A stretch of 30,214 nt of DNA from Chloroflexota bacterium (GTDB lineage Bacteria; Chloroflexota; Dormibacteria; CF-121). Position 1 is the stretch's first letter. Each line of letters starts with the position of its first letter. The translations under genes and the position numbers were made by a program. Below the pieces are notes generated by a model. The model did no database searches. It saw only the letters and a program-made list of their open reading frames with translations, and was not told where the DNA came from. Below are positions 1 through 8,497 of this stretch, in pieces. The stretch is from contig VBIS01000165.1 of the NCBI GenBank assembly GCA_005880605.1, positions 1-30,214 of the forward strand, read 5' to 3'.

Positions 1-129
1 CAGAGCCGGGTGCACCCGATCCGGCACTCGACCATGATGTTCCTCGAGCTGCTCGCCATTCCGGGGCGCGTCCGCAAGCATCCGACTAAGGGCAGCGGTC
101 GTCAGGACGCAGACCGGGCTTCAGCCTGA
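1..129 (+). CDS. C-terminal fragment of an unidentified protein (partial, low confidence)
   Basis: Frame 1 on the plus strand is open from the window edge to a TGA at 127-129. It encodes about 42 residues, including RVHPIRHSTMMFLELL, that read like the end of a real protein, with a mixed hydrophobic and basic tail. I do not recognise the family. If real, it converges on the membrane protein gene on the other strand and overlaps its 3' end by 44 bases, which is more than usual and lowers confidence. The minus strand is also open here, so the call depends on sequence to the left of the window. Confidence 0.3.
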   Translation, partial: QSRVHPIRHSTMMFLELLAIPGRVRKHPTKGSGRQDADRASA

Positions 130-1426
130 GCAGTACGTAGGGGCCGACCTGCGATCGACCCACGGTGCGGGCCGCCAGCCAATGGTCGAGGTAGGGTGAT
201 CCCGGAACCGAGCTGAGGTTCCACCGCTCTCCGGCGCTGGTAGGCCCGAGCACGGCGAGGGCCACGCCCGCGCGCGCCAGCTGGCAGGCGATGGTGCGCT
301 CACCTGACTCGGTGTTGGTCAGTCCCGGCAACGTCTCGTAGTAGACCGTGCCCGGGTTGCGCGCACTGAGAAAGTAGAGCGTCGTGTCGTTGAAGGTGAC
401 CAGGTCATTGCGCTGGAGGCCGACCCAGATCGGGCCGCCCCCCGGTGTGGCGGCGTCGATCTCGCGAATCACCTCGGCCAGCTCCGCGGTCGGCAGCCAG
501 GCGCGCTCGCCGCTGAGGCCGCTGCGCGGAACGCCGGCGGCTGCGTGCGCCTGGGACAGGTCACGAAACACCAGGCCGCCCGCCGCCACGCTCAACATCA
601 AAACGCCCACCACCGGCAGCAGGGCCTGGAAGGTGCGGCTCGGCGGGGTGGACGTGCGGCTCCGCCGCTCGAGCAGGAGCGCGAGCAGGATGGCCGTCAC
701 CGGCCAGGCGTCCATCGCGTGGATCCCATCGGCTCGGGTGCGGACCCAGGTGAAGAGCAGGACGCCGCTGACCAGGAGCGCGACGAGGCGGGCGCGCTCG
801 CCGGCCGATGATCGCTGGCGGTAAGCGCGGATCACCCCCCACAACCAGATCGCCGCGAACGCCGTGCCGAGCACGATGACGACCGCCGCTTCGTCACCGC
901 GGCCGAAGGGAATTCGGCGAGCCTGCGGGTAGAGGCTGGTGGCGTAGGTGACGAGGTCGAACCAGACCGGCGTGATCCCGGCCATCAGGACGGTGACGCC
1001 CCACAGGCCCACAGCGACCCCGATTGCGCCGAGGACGTAGGGCAGCAGCCGGGCCCGCAGGCCCTGGCGGTTCAGGCCCATCGCCGCATAGCCGCCGAAC
1101 AACCCGATCCCCAGCGCCAGGGCGAATTCGGGGCGAGAGAACGAGGCCAGGCCCACCAGGGCACCGGTCAGCAGCGGCCAGCGCCACCGCTCGCGGTCTA
1201 GGCTGAGGAGGAACGCCAGCACCGCCGTGACGCCGACCAGGTTGGCGAGAAAGGCCGAGTTGAACGCGGGGACCGAGATCGGCACCACGCTGATGAGCCC
1301 GGTGAGGAGAAGGCGGATCCCTCCGCGCAGGCCAAGGCGCGTGGTCACGCCGTAGGCGGCCGCGGCCAGCAGGCCGAGCACGACCATGCCGAGCGCCCGT
1401 TCGACCATCACATTGATCGCGACCAC
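86..1426 (-). CDS. GT39/ArnT-like polytopic membrane glycosyltransferase, 5' end disrupted
   Basis: This is a 446-residue protein from the only usable in-frame start (GTG at 1426). It has about nine hydrophobic segments, a GLASFSRPEFAL stretch in the middle, and a C-terminal soluble part from about residue 300. This is the layout of GT-C enzymes that move sugars from polyprenyl-phosphate donors on the outer face of the membrane. The same frame continues upstream of the GTG with PFRDYWITYGPLDTY (about 1492-1448), the conserved first-loop motif of GT39-type proteins, where an Asp is the usual catalytic residue. No ATG, GTG or TTG precedes it before a stop near 1680, so the annotated start cuts off a conserved region. 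It is the last gene of a three-gene minus-strand block. The family call comes from layout and that motif; substrate is unknown. Confidence 0.6.
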   Translation of the reverse strand: MVAINVMVERALGMVVLGLLAAAAYGVTTRLGLRGGIRLLLTGLISVVPISVPAFNSAFLANLVGVTAVLAFLLSLDRERWRWPLLTGALVGLASFSRPEFALALGIGLFGGYAAMGLNRQGLRARLLPYVLGAIGVAVGLWGVTVLMAGITPVWFDLVTYATSLYPQARRIPFGRGDEAAVVIVLGTAFAAIWLWGVIRAYRQRSSAGERARLVALLVSGVLLFTWVRTRADGIHAMDAWPVTAILLALLLERRSRTSTPPSRTFQALLPVVGVLMLSVAAGGLVFRDLSQAHAAAGVPRSGLSGERAWLPTAELAEVIREIDAATPGGGPIWVGLQRNDLVTFNDTTLYFLSARNPGTVYYETLPGLTNTESGERTIACQLARAGVALAVLGPTSAGERWNLSSVPGSPYLDHWLAARTVGRSQVGPYVLLRLKPGLRPDDRCP

Positions 1427-1602
1427 CTTGAAGGCGGCGGCCAGGATATAGGTGTCGAGGGGACCGTAGGTAATCCAGTAATCCCGAAACGGGACCTGGC
1501 AAACAGGACGATCGCCGTCGCCTGGGCGATCACCGCTGGCGATGGCCAGTTGCGCCGGGGCGGAATGCGCGAGGGGACTGACGCGCGCTGGGGCAAGGCC
1601 AC
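1427..1602 (-). pseudogene. Probable detached N-terminus of the GT39-like gene (frameshift or small deletion)
   Basis: A GTG at 1602 lies 6 bases after the stop of the preceding minus-strand gene. It opens a 64-residue frame with a basic start and then VIAQATAIVLFA, a plausible first membrane helix, near residues 24-35. After about 1500 this frame loses sense, while the adjacent frame begins PFRDYWITYGPL. Joining the two needs a change of frame near 1495-1505. GT39 proteins usually have some 15-20 residues between the first helix and this motif, and here they nearly abut, so a small deletion is also possible. It could be a genuine decayed gene or a sequencing or assembly error. Confidence 0.5.
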
Positions 1603-1608
1603 GCTGGG

Positions 1609-3129
1609 CTAGCCCCCGGTCACGCGGTAGATGGTGACGGTGCCGTGTCGAAAGACCTGGTGCAAATAGGCGTGGTCATCGGGGTGGAAGCCCGTGGCGG
1701 CCTCATCGGGTCCCCAGTAGAGCAGGGTCAGACGATTGGCGGCGAGAAAGGTTTGTACGGCGCTGTCCGGCTCGCCGGGATCGAGGACGGCGCCGACGTT
1801 GCGGATCTTCTGGAAGTAATCGAGGGTCTCGCTGTAGTGGCCGACGTAGACGGGGACACCGGCCCAGGCGGGGAGAAGCTGGCCCGCCCCGGGGGCGGAG
1901 AGGGCGCGGTCGCCGGCCTGGTGATGGGACGAGAGCCACGCCATCGCCTGCCAGGCGTCGTCGTTGACATAGGCTTCGGCGAAGGCTCCCGACGCAAATC
2001 GCAGGGCGATCGCGAGCACGATCATGGACGAGAGGCAGCAGACGGTGACGAGCATGACCTGGATGCGGCGCGCGCGCGCCCGGCGCAGCCGGGCGGTCAG
2101 GCTGGTAAGGCCAACCGCGGCCAGGATGCCGATGGGAACGAAAAGCGCGTCGAGCAGCCGGCGCTGGATATTCGCCAGGTTCGGCAGGTAGAGCAGCACC
2201 ACCACCAGCGGGGGCCAGACCAGCAGCAGCGCGAGCCCCTGGTCGCGGCGGCGCCAGGCGACCGTCATCCCAACGATGGCGAGCAGCAGCGGCAGCCCGA
2301 GACTCACGACCAGGCTCACCGGTCCGGGCGCCTGGTGGCGCCACTGGTGCGCCCATTCCGCGATCGTCGGATCGCGGAACAGGATCCAGGCGTTGTAGGC
2401 CAGGAGGGGAAGGGTCGCCGCGAACGCCGCCGCCTCCGCGGCGAGCGCCCGCCACGACAGCCGCTGCCCCCAGAGCAGCAACACCACCCGGTAGGCGACC
2501 CAGATGACGGCGAGCACCGGGATCATCTGTGGGTGAATGGCGGTGAGCGCGATCAACGCCAGGGCGGTCAGCGCCAGCGGTCGCCAGCCGGGCGCCTCCA
2601 TGATCCGGAGCAATCCGAGCAGCGCGGCGACGATCAACGCCGTCGCCCAGGCGAAGTGGGGGATGGCGAGGATCGAGTACCAGCCACTGAGCTCGGGGAG
2701 ATGCAGGTCGAGTGCTTCGACCTGGGTACCAAAAATCGCCGGATTGCCGGCGGCTTGCGCCAGGAAGCCGGCGCCGGAGCCGAGGACCACAAGGACCAGC
2801 CCCAGGTTCGCCCGTTCGGGCGGCAGCAGCCGGCGGCAGAGGCGCTCCGCGGCGAGCACGAGGGCGATGGCGCCGGTGATCCGCGCCAGGTGATAGGCGG
2901 CGATCATCGGCAGGTGCAGCAGCGCGGCCAGGTGACCGAACAGCAGGTAGAAGCCAAAAAGGAAGACGCCCCCATGCGGCTCACTGGTGTACGGGTCGTT
3001 CCAGAGCCACGACCCATCCGCGCCAGACACGGCGGCGATCACCACCGTGAAGACCAGCGCGAACCGCAAGCGCCGCGGGCGCGGCGCCGGCGCCGGCGCC
3101 GTCCGCGCTAGCGGGAGCGCAGCAGCCAT
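1609..3129 (-). CDS. Polytopic membrane protein, GT-C-like, with soluble C-terminal domain
   Basis: The ATG at 3129 gives 506 residues. The frame is open further upstream, but that part is antisense-like sequence overlapping the GT87 gene and is not used. The first helix lies near residues 20-38, followed by a loop (WLWNDPYTSEPHGG), about ten more helices, and a soluble tail containing PVYVGHYSETLDYF and ending in IYRVTGG. The overall plan matches the plus-strand gene at 5724-7325 (loop with FTSEAMPG, tail with ARVFGGHPDMT), so the two are paralogues. I do not know a defined function. Membrane glycosyltransferase or sugar-handling protein is inference from the fold plan and neighbours. The start overlaps the upstream gene by 22 bases, so translation is probably coupled. 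The N-terminus contains an AP repeat encoded by GGCGCC units. Confidence 0.75.
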   Translation of the reverse strand: MAAALPLARTAPAPAPRPRRLRFALVFTVVIAAVSGADGSWLWNDPYTSEPHGGVFLFGFYLLFGHLAALLHLPMIAAYHLARITGAIALVLAAERLCRRLLPPERANLGLVLVVLGSGAGFLAQAAGNPAIFGTQVEALDLHLPELSGWYSILAIPHFAWATALIVAALLGLLRIMEAPGWRPLALTALALIALTAIHPQMIPVLAVIWVAYRVVLLLWGQRLSWRALAAEAAAFAATLPLLAYNAWILFRDPTIAEWAHQWRHQAPGPVSLVVSLGLPLLLAIVGMTVAWRRRDQGLALLLVWPPLVVVLLYLPNLANIQRRLLDALFVPIGILAAVGLTSLTARLRRARARRIQVMLVTVCCLSSMIVLAIALRFASGAFAEAYVNDDAWQAMAWLSSHHQAGDRALSAPGAGQLLPAWAGVPVYVGHYSETLDYFQKIRNVGAVLDPGEPDSAVQTFLAANRLTLLYWGPDEAATGFHPDDHAYLHQVFRHGTVTIYRVTGG

Positions 3130-4346
3130 GGCGCGCTCACGAACAGGATCAGGGTGGCGAAGAAGAACGCGTTGGCCGCGAGGAAGACCACCGGATCCAT
3201 GGTCTGAGCCAGGCGGAAACCCGTCTGTCCAAACGACGGACCCGCGGGCAACCGCGAAACAATGCTGAAGAGCAAAAGGATCCCCGATAGGGCGGCGGTC
3301 GGCAGTAGTGGCCATTCGCGCTGCGCGAGCGCGATCAGGCTGAACCAGATCAAGGGCAGCACGATTACCAGGTGATGCGTCCACGTCACCGACGAGAGCA
3401 GAGGGAGCAGGGGCAGGAAGGCGACGCCGCGCGACGACGCGATCTGCCGTTGCGTTTGCCACCACCACCAGCCGATCAAGATGACGGCAGTCGCGATCAT
3501 CAGCCACGACAGCCATGGCAGATTGATCCATGGTTGGGTGTAGGGATTTGTGTTCAATGTTCGATGCAGCACGCCGGCGAGCGATTGGTTGGCATAGAAC
3601 GCGGTGCCCGAGGCGAGGGCCGGCAGTACCTGGCCGAAGTACGCGACCGTGTCCTGGAATCTGAGCAGCGCACCGGCTGCGGTCAGAACCGCAAATCCGG
3701 CGAGCGCGAAGGCGGCGGCGCGAAAGCGGCGATCGAGCAGGAGCCAGACGACCAGGATGAGTGGCGTCAACTTCAGCGCCGCAGCGACCCCGATGGCGGC
3801 ACCGAATGCCGGTCGTCCCCGCAGGACGCCGACCATCCCGACCGTGACCAGCAGCAGCACCAGCAGGTTCGCCTGCCCTTGCACCACATCGATCCACAGC
3901 GGATAGAAGGTCAGCGTGGCCACCAGCACCCCGACGACCGCCCACCTGCTTGGCCGCAGCCAGCGCACCACGATCACCATGGCGGCGGCCAGGGCGGCCT
4001 GCTCGAGAGCGATCCAGAGCGCCGCCGCCGCCGCGTCGGAAAGCAATCCGAGCGGTGCGATGAGAAGCGCGAAGCTCGGCGGGTAGATGTACGCGGGGCG
4101 GAGGGTCGCGTCTGGAAACGGGTGATGCAGAAAAGCTGAGTAGAGGGGCTGACCGTGCACGATGTCGCGGGCCGCGCTGAGGTAGGCGCCGAAGTCCTGG
4201 TGATGGAGGACGCCCTGGCTGAGGACCAGCACGTAGATGACGACCGCGACCCCGACCAGCACCGCCTGTGCCACGAACGCCGGGTGGACCCGGCCAACCG
4301 TGGGCGAAACCGGGGTGGCCCGGGCGGCGGAGCGAGGGGTCGACAC
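3108..4346 (-). CDS. GT87 (DUF2029) polyprenol-phosphate-mannose-type mannosyltransferase
   Basis: This is a 412-residue protein from GTG 4346, with about ten membrane helices. The signature features of the GT87 family are present in order. These are the first extracytoplasmic loop DFGAYLSAARDIVHGQPLY (about residues 52-70), the YIYPPSFALLIAPL helix start, a VVQGQAN segment, LKLTP, and NQSLAGVLHR near residue 250. Family members such as mycobacterial PimE use polyprenyl-phosphate mannose as donor on the outer side of the membrane; the acceptor here is unknown. It is first in a minus-strand block of three and diverges from the plus block at 4405. GTG is chosen because it is the first start after the short divergent gap. 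Length matches the family. Confidence 0.85.
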   Translation of the reverse strand: MSTPRSAARATPVSPTVGRVHPAFVAQAVLVGVAVVIYVLVLSQGVLHHQDFGAYLSAARDIVHGQPLYSAFLHHPFPDATLRPAYIYPPSFALLIAPLGLLSDAAAAALWIALEQAALAAAMVIVVRWLRPSRWAVVGVLVATLTFYPLWIDVVQGQANLLVLLLVTVGMVGVLRGRPAFGAAIGVAAALKLTPLILVVWLLLDRRFRAAAFALAGFAVLTAAGALLRFQDTVAYFGQVLPALASGTAFYANQSLAGVLHRTLNTNPYTQPWINLPWLSWLMIATAVILIGWWWWQTQRQIASSRGVAFLPLLPLLSSVTWTHHLVIVLPLIWFSLIALAQREWPLLPTAALSGILLLFSIVSRLPAGPSFGQTGFRLAQTMDPVVFLAANAFFFATLILFVSAPWLLRSR

Positions 4347-4404
4347 TGCCCACCTATAACGAGCGGGAGAAGGGGTTCCTCACACTCGGCGTTACACCGT
4401 CGTC
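4347..4404. promoter_or_regulatory. Short divergent intergenic region, possible shared promoter
   Basis: These 58 bases separate the two divergent glycosyltransferase blocks. TATAAC at 4355-4360 reads as a -10 element on the plus strand, and the same bases read GTTATAGG on the minus strand, so one AT-rich island could serve both directions. No convincing -35 is seen on either side. The plus gene has no clear ribosome binding site near its ATG. Confidence 0.25.
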
Positions 4405-5724
4405 ATGGCTGGCGATCTGCCGCCGGCCGGCAGACCAAGGGCCTCGCTGTCCCGGGTCGCCGCCCGGTTGACCACCCCGTTTGCCTACCTCGCCGTGCTC
4501 GGCGGGGTGCAGGTCGCCCTGATGTGGACGCTCCGTGCACATGTCGGGATCTGGGTGGCGGCGGTCAGCACCGCGGGGGTCCTGGCATTGCTCGGGGCAC
4601 TCCTCCTGGTCGACGGGCGCTGGGGACTGAAGCTCGGCGCCGCCGGCGCCCTGGGTGCGCTGACCGCGATCGGACCAACCCTGTACGCCCTGGTCGAGCG
4701 GCCGCGTGTCGGCCTGACCATGGAGCACGACGGATTGCTCCAAATTGAGTCGGCCGTCGACCGCCTCCTGAGCGGACAGTCCATCTACGGGGTCGACTGG
4801 TCCAACACGCCGATGGCCAGGATCGTGTGGGACGTTACCCCGGGCCCCAACCCGGCGCTGCACCACCTGGCGTACTTCCCATTGACGGTCCTGGTTGGGG
4901 TGCCGCTTCGGTTCGTCACGCGCGCGCTGGGGTTGCCTTTCGATTACCGGGTCGTGCTGATCGGGTTCGCGGTGGTCGGCTTGCTGGCGATCCTCGCCCT
5001 GCCGATCGCAGCCGACCGGCGCGTCATGGTGATCACCGCGCTCTTTGTCAGTCCTCTGATCACGCTCTACCTGTGGTCCGGGCGCACCGACATCGAGTTC
5101 CTGGCGGTGATGCTGGTCAGCCTCGCGCTGTTGTCGCGCGGTCATCCGATCACGGCGGCGCTGGCGTTGGGGATTGCGGTCGCCCTCAAGCCGTTTGCGG
5201 TGCTGGCTGTTCCCTTTCTGCTGCTGGTGCTGATCATCCGCTGGCGTGCCCGATCGTCTCGCAAAGAGGTCGCCCTCAGCCTGGCGGCGCTCGCGCTGGC
5301 ACCGGTCGTCACCATCCTGCCGTTCTTGCTCGCAAACCCGACGGCCTTCTGGACGGACGTCGTCCTCTACACCAGTGGGGGCGCGCGCGACGCCTATCCA
5401 ATCGTCGGCTACGGCTTCGGCGAATTTCTCTACCAGGTGCACCTCGTCGCCCACCGCACCGACAGCGCGCCTTTCGGCATCGTTCAACTCCTCGCCCTGA
5501 TACCAGTCGTCTGGCTCACAGGGCGCGCGTTTCTGCAGCGCCCGTCTCTGGGTCGCTGGATGGCGGGCTACGCTCTCTCCCTGCTGGCCTTCACGTTCTT
5601 CGCGCGCTTCTTCAACGACAACTACGTCGCCGTCGTCATCACGCTCCTGCTCTGCATCCGGCCGTTGGGGGACCGGCGGCTCGAGCAGGCGCCGGCCGCA
5701 CGGTCGGTGCGGCTCGCCGCCTGA
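4405..5724 (+). CDS. GT87-like polytopic membrane glycosyltransferase
   Basis: This is a 439-residue protein with about ten helices. The N-terminus (residues 1-20) is basic and the first helix starts near residue 27. An extracytoplasmic loop (MEHDGLLQIESAVDRLLSGQSIYGVDW) resembles the GT87 first loop with its xGxxIY element; then come HHLAYFPLTVLVGVPL in the position of the usual YPP helix, and ALALGIAVALKPFAVLAVPF, equivalent to the conserved Lys-Pro motif. The usual GQxN motif is replaced by RTDIEFLAV. It is therefore a divergent family member, and donor and acceptor are unknown. It opens a plus-strand block of three; its TGA overlaps the next start codon by one base. No good ribosome binding site precedes the ATG. 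Confidence 0.72.
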   Translation: MAGDLPPAGRPRASLSRVAARLTTPFAYLAVLGGVQVALMWTLRAHVGIWVAAVSTAGVLALLGALLLVDGRWGLKLGAAGALGALTAIGPTLYALVERPRVGLTMEHDGLLQIESAVDRLLSGQSIYGVDWSNTPMARIVWDVTPGPNPALHHLAYFPLTVLVGVPLRFVTRALGLPFDYRVVLIGFAVVGLLAILALPIAADRRVMVITALFVSPLITLYLWSGRTDIEFLAVMLVSLALLSRGHPITAALALGIAVALKPFAVLAVPFLLLVLIIRWRARSSRKEVALSLAALALAPVVTILPFLLANPTAFWTDVVLYTSGGARDAYPIVGYGFGEFLYQVHLVAHRTDSAPFGIVQLLALIPVVWLTGRAFLQRPSLGRWMAGYALSLLAFTFFARFFNDNYVAVVITLLLCIRPLGDRRLEQAPAARSVRLAA

Positions 5725-7325
5725 TGGCACTTGCCCGACGGAGCTGGGAGCCCGGATCGATGGAGCGGCAGCCCGCCTCGCGTGCCTCCGCCTGGCGCTG
5801 GCCGGCGTTCGTCATTGCCACGCTCTCGTTGCTGACCGTGCCACCCATCCTGGTGGCTGCGCTTGCGACCCCGTCGGCGAGCGTCTTCAGCGGCTACGTC
5901 GTGATTGCCCGCGATGCGTTCGTCTACCAGGCGATGTGGCGCGACGGCTGGCAGGGGGCCTGGCTCTTCCACCCGGCCTTCACCTCGGAAGCGATGCCGG
6001 GGATTCTTCTGTATCCCTGGTATCTCTGGCCGGCGCATCTTACCGGTTGGGCTGGCGGTCCATGGCTCTATCACCTCGCGCGGCTAGCGGCCGCGGCCGC
6101 CCTGCTCGGCGTGGTGTGGCTGCTCGTGGCCGAGTTGTTCCGACCGAGGCCGCTGCGCCGCTGGGCGTTCGTGCTCTGCGTGCTCGGTGGCGGCGTCGGC
6201 GCGCTGCTGCCGCGCGATGTTCATCTCGGTCCCTGGACTACTCACGCTACCGAGATGGCTTCGCCGGGGACCAGTGTGGCCGATCTGATCTCAATGGCGC
6301 CGCACCTGCCGTGGGCGCTGGCGTTGATGTGCTGGACGATGGTGGTGGCGCTCCGGCTGCGCCGTCGAACTAAATGGTGGCTGCCGGCGAGTGGCGTGCT
6401 GGCCGTCATCGGGTTGCAGCTGATCTATCCGCAGCTGGCCTTGTTGGCGGTCGCGTCCATCGGTTCGTGGTCGCTCGTCCGGCGTCACGGCAAGTCGTTC
6501 TGGTTTGCCACGGTCTCGGCCCTGGTCCAACTCCCCTATTTGGGCTATCTGCTGTGGGTCTGGAGGACCTCGCCCGCCGCCCTGGGCGTCATCAGGCCGG
6601 CGCTCGACGTCGGTGATCCCTTCGGCTTCCTTGTGCTGTCGCACCTGGTCGCCACCGTCCTGATCGTGGTCGCCCTCTGGCGGCGGCGACTGCGCGGGGA
6701 CCTCCTGCTGCCCGCGCTCTGGATCGCGGGGATGACGGTCTTCATGTTCACGCCGGGCATTCGCGGCACCCTCGGTCGGAGCTTCATGGCCAGCTCGGTG
6801 CCGTTTGGCCTCTGTGCCACGCCCGGGCTGCTGGTCCTGGTCCGGCTGGTGCGCCCCCGACACTGGCGCCGCCGCGCCCTTCTGCTCACGCTCGCGGCCT
6901 CGAGTCTCTTCGGCCTCTTCAGCCTGGCTCAGCCGTACTGGATCGCGGCCTTCTGGCTCGACCCCTATGCGGAGTATGAAAGCGTCGACGAGGCTGCCCT
7001 GCTCCATCGGCTCGCGCCCCACGTGTCGCGGCGCGATATCGTGCTCACGACCTACCTCGACGGCCTCTTCGTCCCCGCGCAGACCGATGCGCGAGTCTTT
7101 GGCGGCCACCCGGACATGACGATCGACGCGCCGCGCAAATCCACGGAGGCGCTCGCGTTCTTTACGAGCTGGAGCCCGGCGGAGCGCGCTGAATTCCTGC
7201 GTGCCAACGACATCGACTACGTGCTGACCACCAGCGCGCTGTTCCGCGACCGGCTGGGTGACGATGCGCCGCTGCGCCTGCTCGACAGCCAGGGGTCCGC
7301 CGCGCTGTATGAGGTGGTGCGCTAG
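5724..7325 (+). CDS. Polytopic membrane protein, paralogue of the gene at 1609-3129
   Basis: The ATG at 5724 overlaps the preceding TGA (TGATG), a usual coupling arrangement, giving 533 residues; a second in-frame ATG lies at 5760. The frame is open much further upstream, but only as antisense-like sequence over the previous gene. There are about eleven membrane helices, a first loop with AWLFHPAFTSEAMPG, and a soluble C-terminal domain (ARVFGGHPDMTID, then ALYEVVR at the end). The plan mirrors the minus-strand protein at 1609-3129. No catalytic motif of a named family is evident to me. A GT-C-type transferase is the likely class given its neighbours, but this is inference. Confidence 0.75.
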   Translation: MALARRSWEPGSMERQPASRASAWRWPAFVIATLSLLTVPPILVAALATPSASVFSGYVVIARDAFVYQAMWRDGWQGAWLFHPAFTSEAMPGILLYPWYLWPAHLTGWAGGPWLYHLARLAAAAALLGVVWLLVAELFRPRPLRRWAFVLCVLGGGVGALLPRDVHLGPWTTHATEMASPGTSVADLISMAPHLPWALALMCWTMVVALRLRRRTKWWLPASGVLAVIGLQLIYPQLALLAVASIGSWSLVRRHGKSFWFATVSALVQLPYLGYLLWVWRTSPAALGVIRPALDVGDPFGFLVLSHLVATVLIVVALWRRRLRGDLLLPALWIAGMTVFMFTPGIRGTLGRSFMASSVPFGLCATPGLLVLVRLVRPRHWRRRALLLTLAASSLFGLFSLAQPYWIAAFWLDPYAEYESVDEAALLHRLAPHVSRRDIVLTTYLDGLFVPAQTDARVFGGHPDMTIDAPRKSTEALAFFTSWSPAERAEFLRANDIDYVLTTSALFRDRLGDDAPLRLLDSQGSAALYEVVR

Positions 7326-8491
7326 TGTCTGCGCCAATGCGAGCCCGCGGGCGGCGCTTGACGGTCGCCGCGGTCGCCGCCTTCGTCATTGCCGGCATCG
7401 TCGTGGTCGGCCACCAATCGAGTCTGGCGCGACGCAGCGCCGACTTCACCATCAACTATTCAGCGGCCCTGCTGATCCGCGAGGGTCGTCCGCAGGCGAT
7501 CTATCAGCGCGATCAGCTCGGGCCGCTGATGTTGCGTCTCTCGGATCACGCCATCGACCCGCGCCTGCCCTTCGATGCGCCACTGGCCCTTGCCCTGCCG
7601 TGGGTGCCGCTCACCTTTCTTCCCCTCGAGCTGGCCTTCCATGTCTGGCAGATCGTGACCCTGGGCCTGCTGCTGCTGGCCCTGATGTTGATGGCGCGCT
7701 GGCTGCCCCTCGGCCACCGTGCGCTGCCGCTCGCGATCGCGGCGCTGCTGGCATTCCCGGCCAGCTGGGCATTGTTCAGTGAAGGCCAATCGAGTGGGTT
7801 GCTGCTGCTCGGCGCCGTCCTGCTGCTGGGCGCCTGGCGGCACGATCGCTGGTGGATGGCGGCGGCCGGCGCGCTGCTCCTCGGGCTCAAGCCACAGTAT
7901 CTGCCCGCCTACCTGATCCTGCTCGGCGCCCAGCGCCAGTGGCGCACTCTGGCGGCCGCTCTGATGGGCGCCGTGGCGGCGGGATTGAGTCCGCTGCTGG
8001 CGGGTGGCGTCAACGGCCTGCTGGCGATGGTCTGGAGCGCGCTGGAGGCCGGGCAAGGCGTGGTGCGCTACAACGACAGCCTGATCGGGACCGTTTCCCC
8101 GTTGCTCCCCGGCCGCATTCCCACCTTCCTGGGCTTCGGCCTCTGGGCGCTCGCGCTCGCGGCCCTCGCCCTCGCGGCCTTCCGGTGGCGCGCCCACGCG
8201 ATCGGCCTGGCGGCGCTGGCGACGACCGTCGCCATCCTCTTTTCACCGCACGCGCTGCCATACGACACCGTTCTGCTGGCCGTGCCAGCGTGGCTCAGTT
8301 TCGTCCTTCACCGGATGAAGGCGATTCCAACCCCGGCATCGGTCTGGCTCGCGGTCGCCTTCGCGGTGGTGGTCGACCTGGGCAGCCCGTTCGTCAGCCT
8401 GGCGCCGGTCGTGCTCCTCGCCGGCCTCATCTGGTACGGCCGCGCCTATCTGCGGCGGGCGCAGGACCGGCCGACCGCGATCGCGGCCTGA
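7325..8491 (+). CDS. GT87 (DUF2029) family membrane mannosyltransferase-like protein
   Basis: This is a 388-residue protein starting at GTG 7325, which shares its first base with the TAG of the previous gene, so translation is probably coupled. An N-terminal helix (about 13-30) is followed by DFTINYSAALLIREGRPQAIY, the GT87 first loop. Then come a VPLTFLPLELAFHVWQ helix, SEGQSSGLLLLGAVL (the GQxS/N motif), GALLLGLKPQYLPAYLILL (the Lys-Pro motif), and NDSLIGTVSPLLPG in the position of the family's NQSLAG motif. About ten helices in all. It probably transfers a hexose from a polyprenyl-phosphate carrier; the acceptor is unknown. It ends 6 bases from the convergent gene at 8498. Confidence 0.82.
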   Translation: MSAPMRARGRRLTVAAVAAFVIAGIVVVGHQSSLARRSADFTINYSAALLIREGRPQAIYQRDQLGPLMLRLSDHAIDPRLPFDAPLALALPWVPLTFLPLELAFHVWQIVTLGLLLLALMLMARWLPLGHRALPLAIAALLAFPASWALFSEGQSSGLLLLGAVLLLGAWRHDRWWMAAAGALLLGLKPQYLPAYLILLGAQRQWRTLAAALMGAVAAGLSPLLAGGVNGLLAMVWSALEAGQGVVRYNDSLIGTVSPLLPGRIPTFLGFGLWALALAALALAAFRWRAHAIGLAALATTVAILFSPHALPYDTVLLAVPAWLSFVLHRMKAIPTPASVWLAVAFAVVVDLGSPFVSLAPVVLLAGLIWYGRAYLRRAQDRPTAIAA

Positions 8492-8497
8492 ACCCGG

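Noticed and set aside
1645..3111. 488-residue plus-strand frame opposite the membrane protein gene
   Set aside because: Its protein is unnaturally rich in Arg, Gln, Gly and Asp, as expected for the complement of a membrane protein gene in GC-rich DNA; the minus frame has helices and a paralogue.
3130..4353. Upstream extension (about 408 residues) of the frame that ends at 1609
   Set aside because: It lies wholly within the GT87 gene at 3108-4346 in another frame and encodes Arg/Gly/Pro-rich nonsense; the real start is ATG 3129.
4827..5723. Upstream extension of the frame that ends at 7325
   Set aside because: It overlaps the gene at 4405-5724 and has low-complexity composition; ATG 5724 is coupled to the preceding stop.
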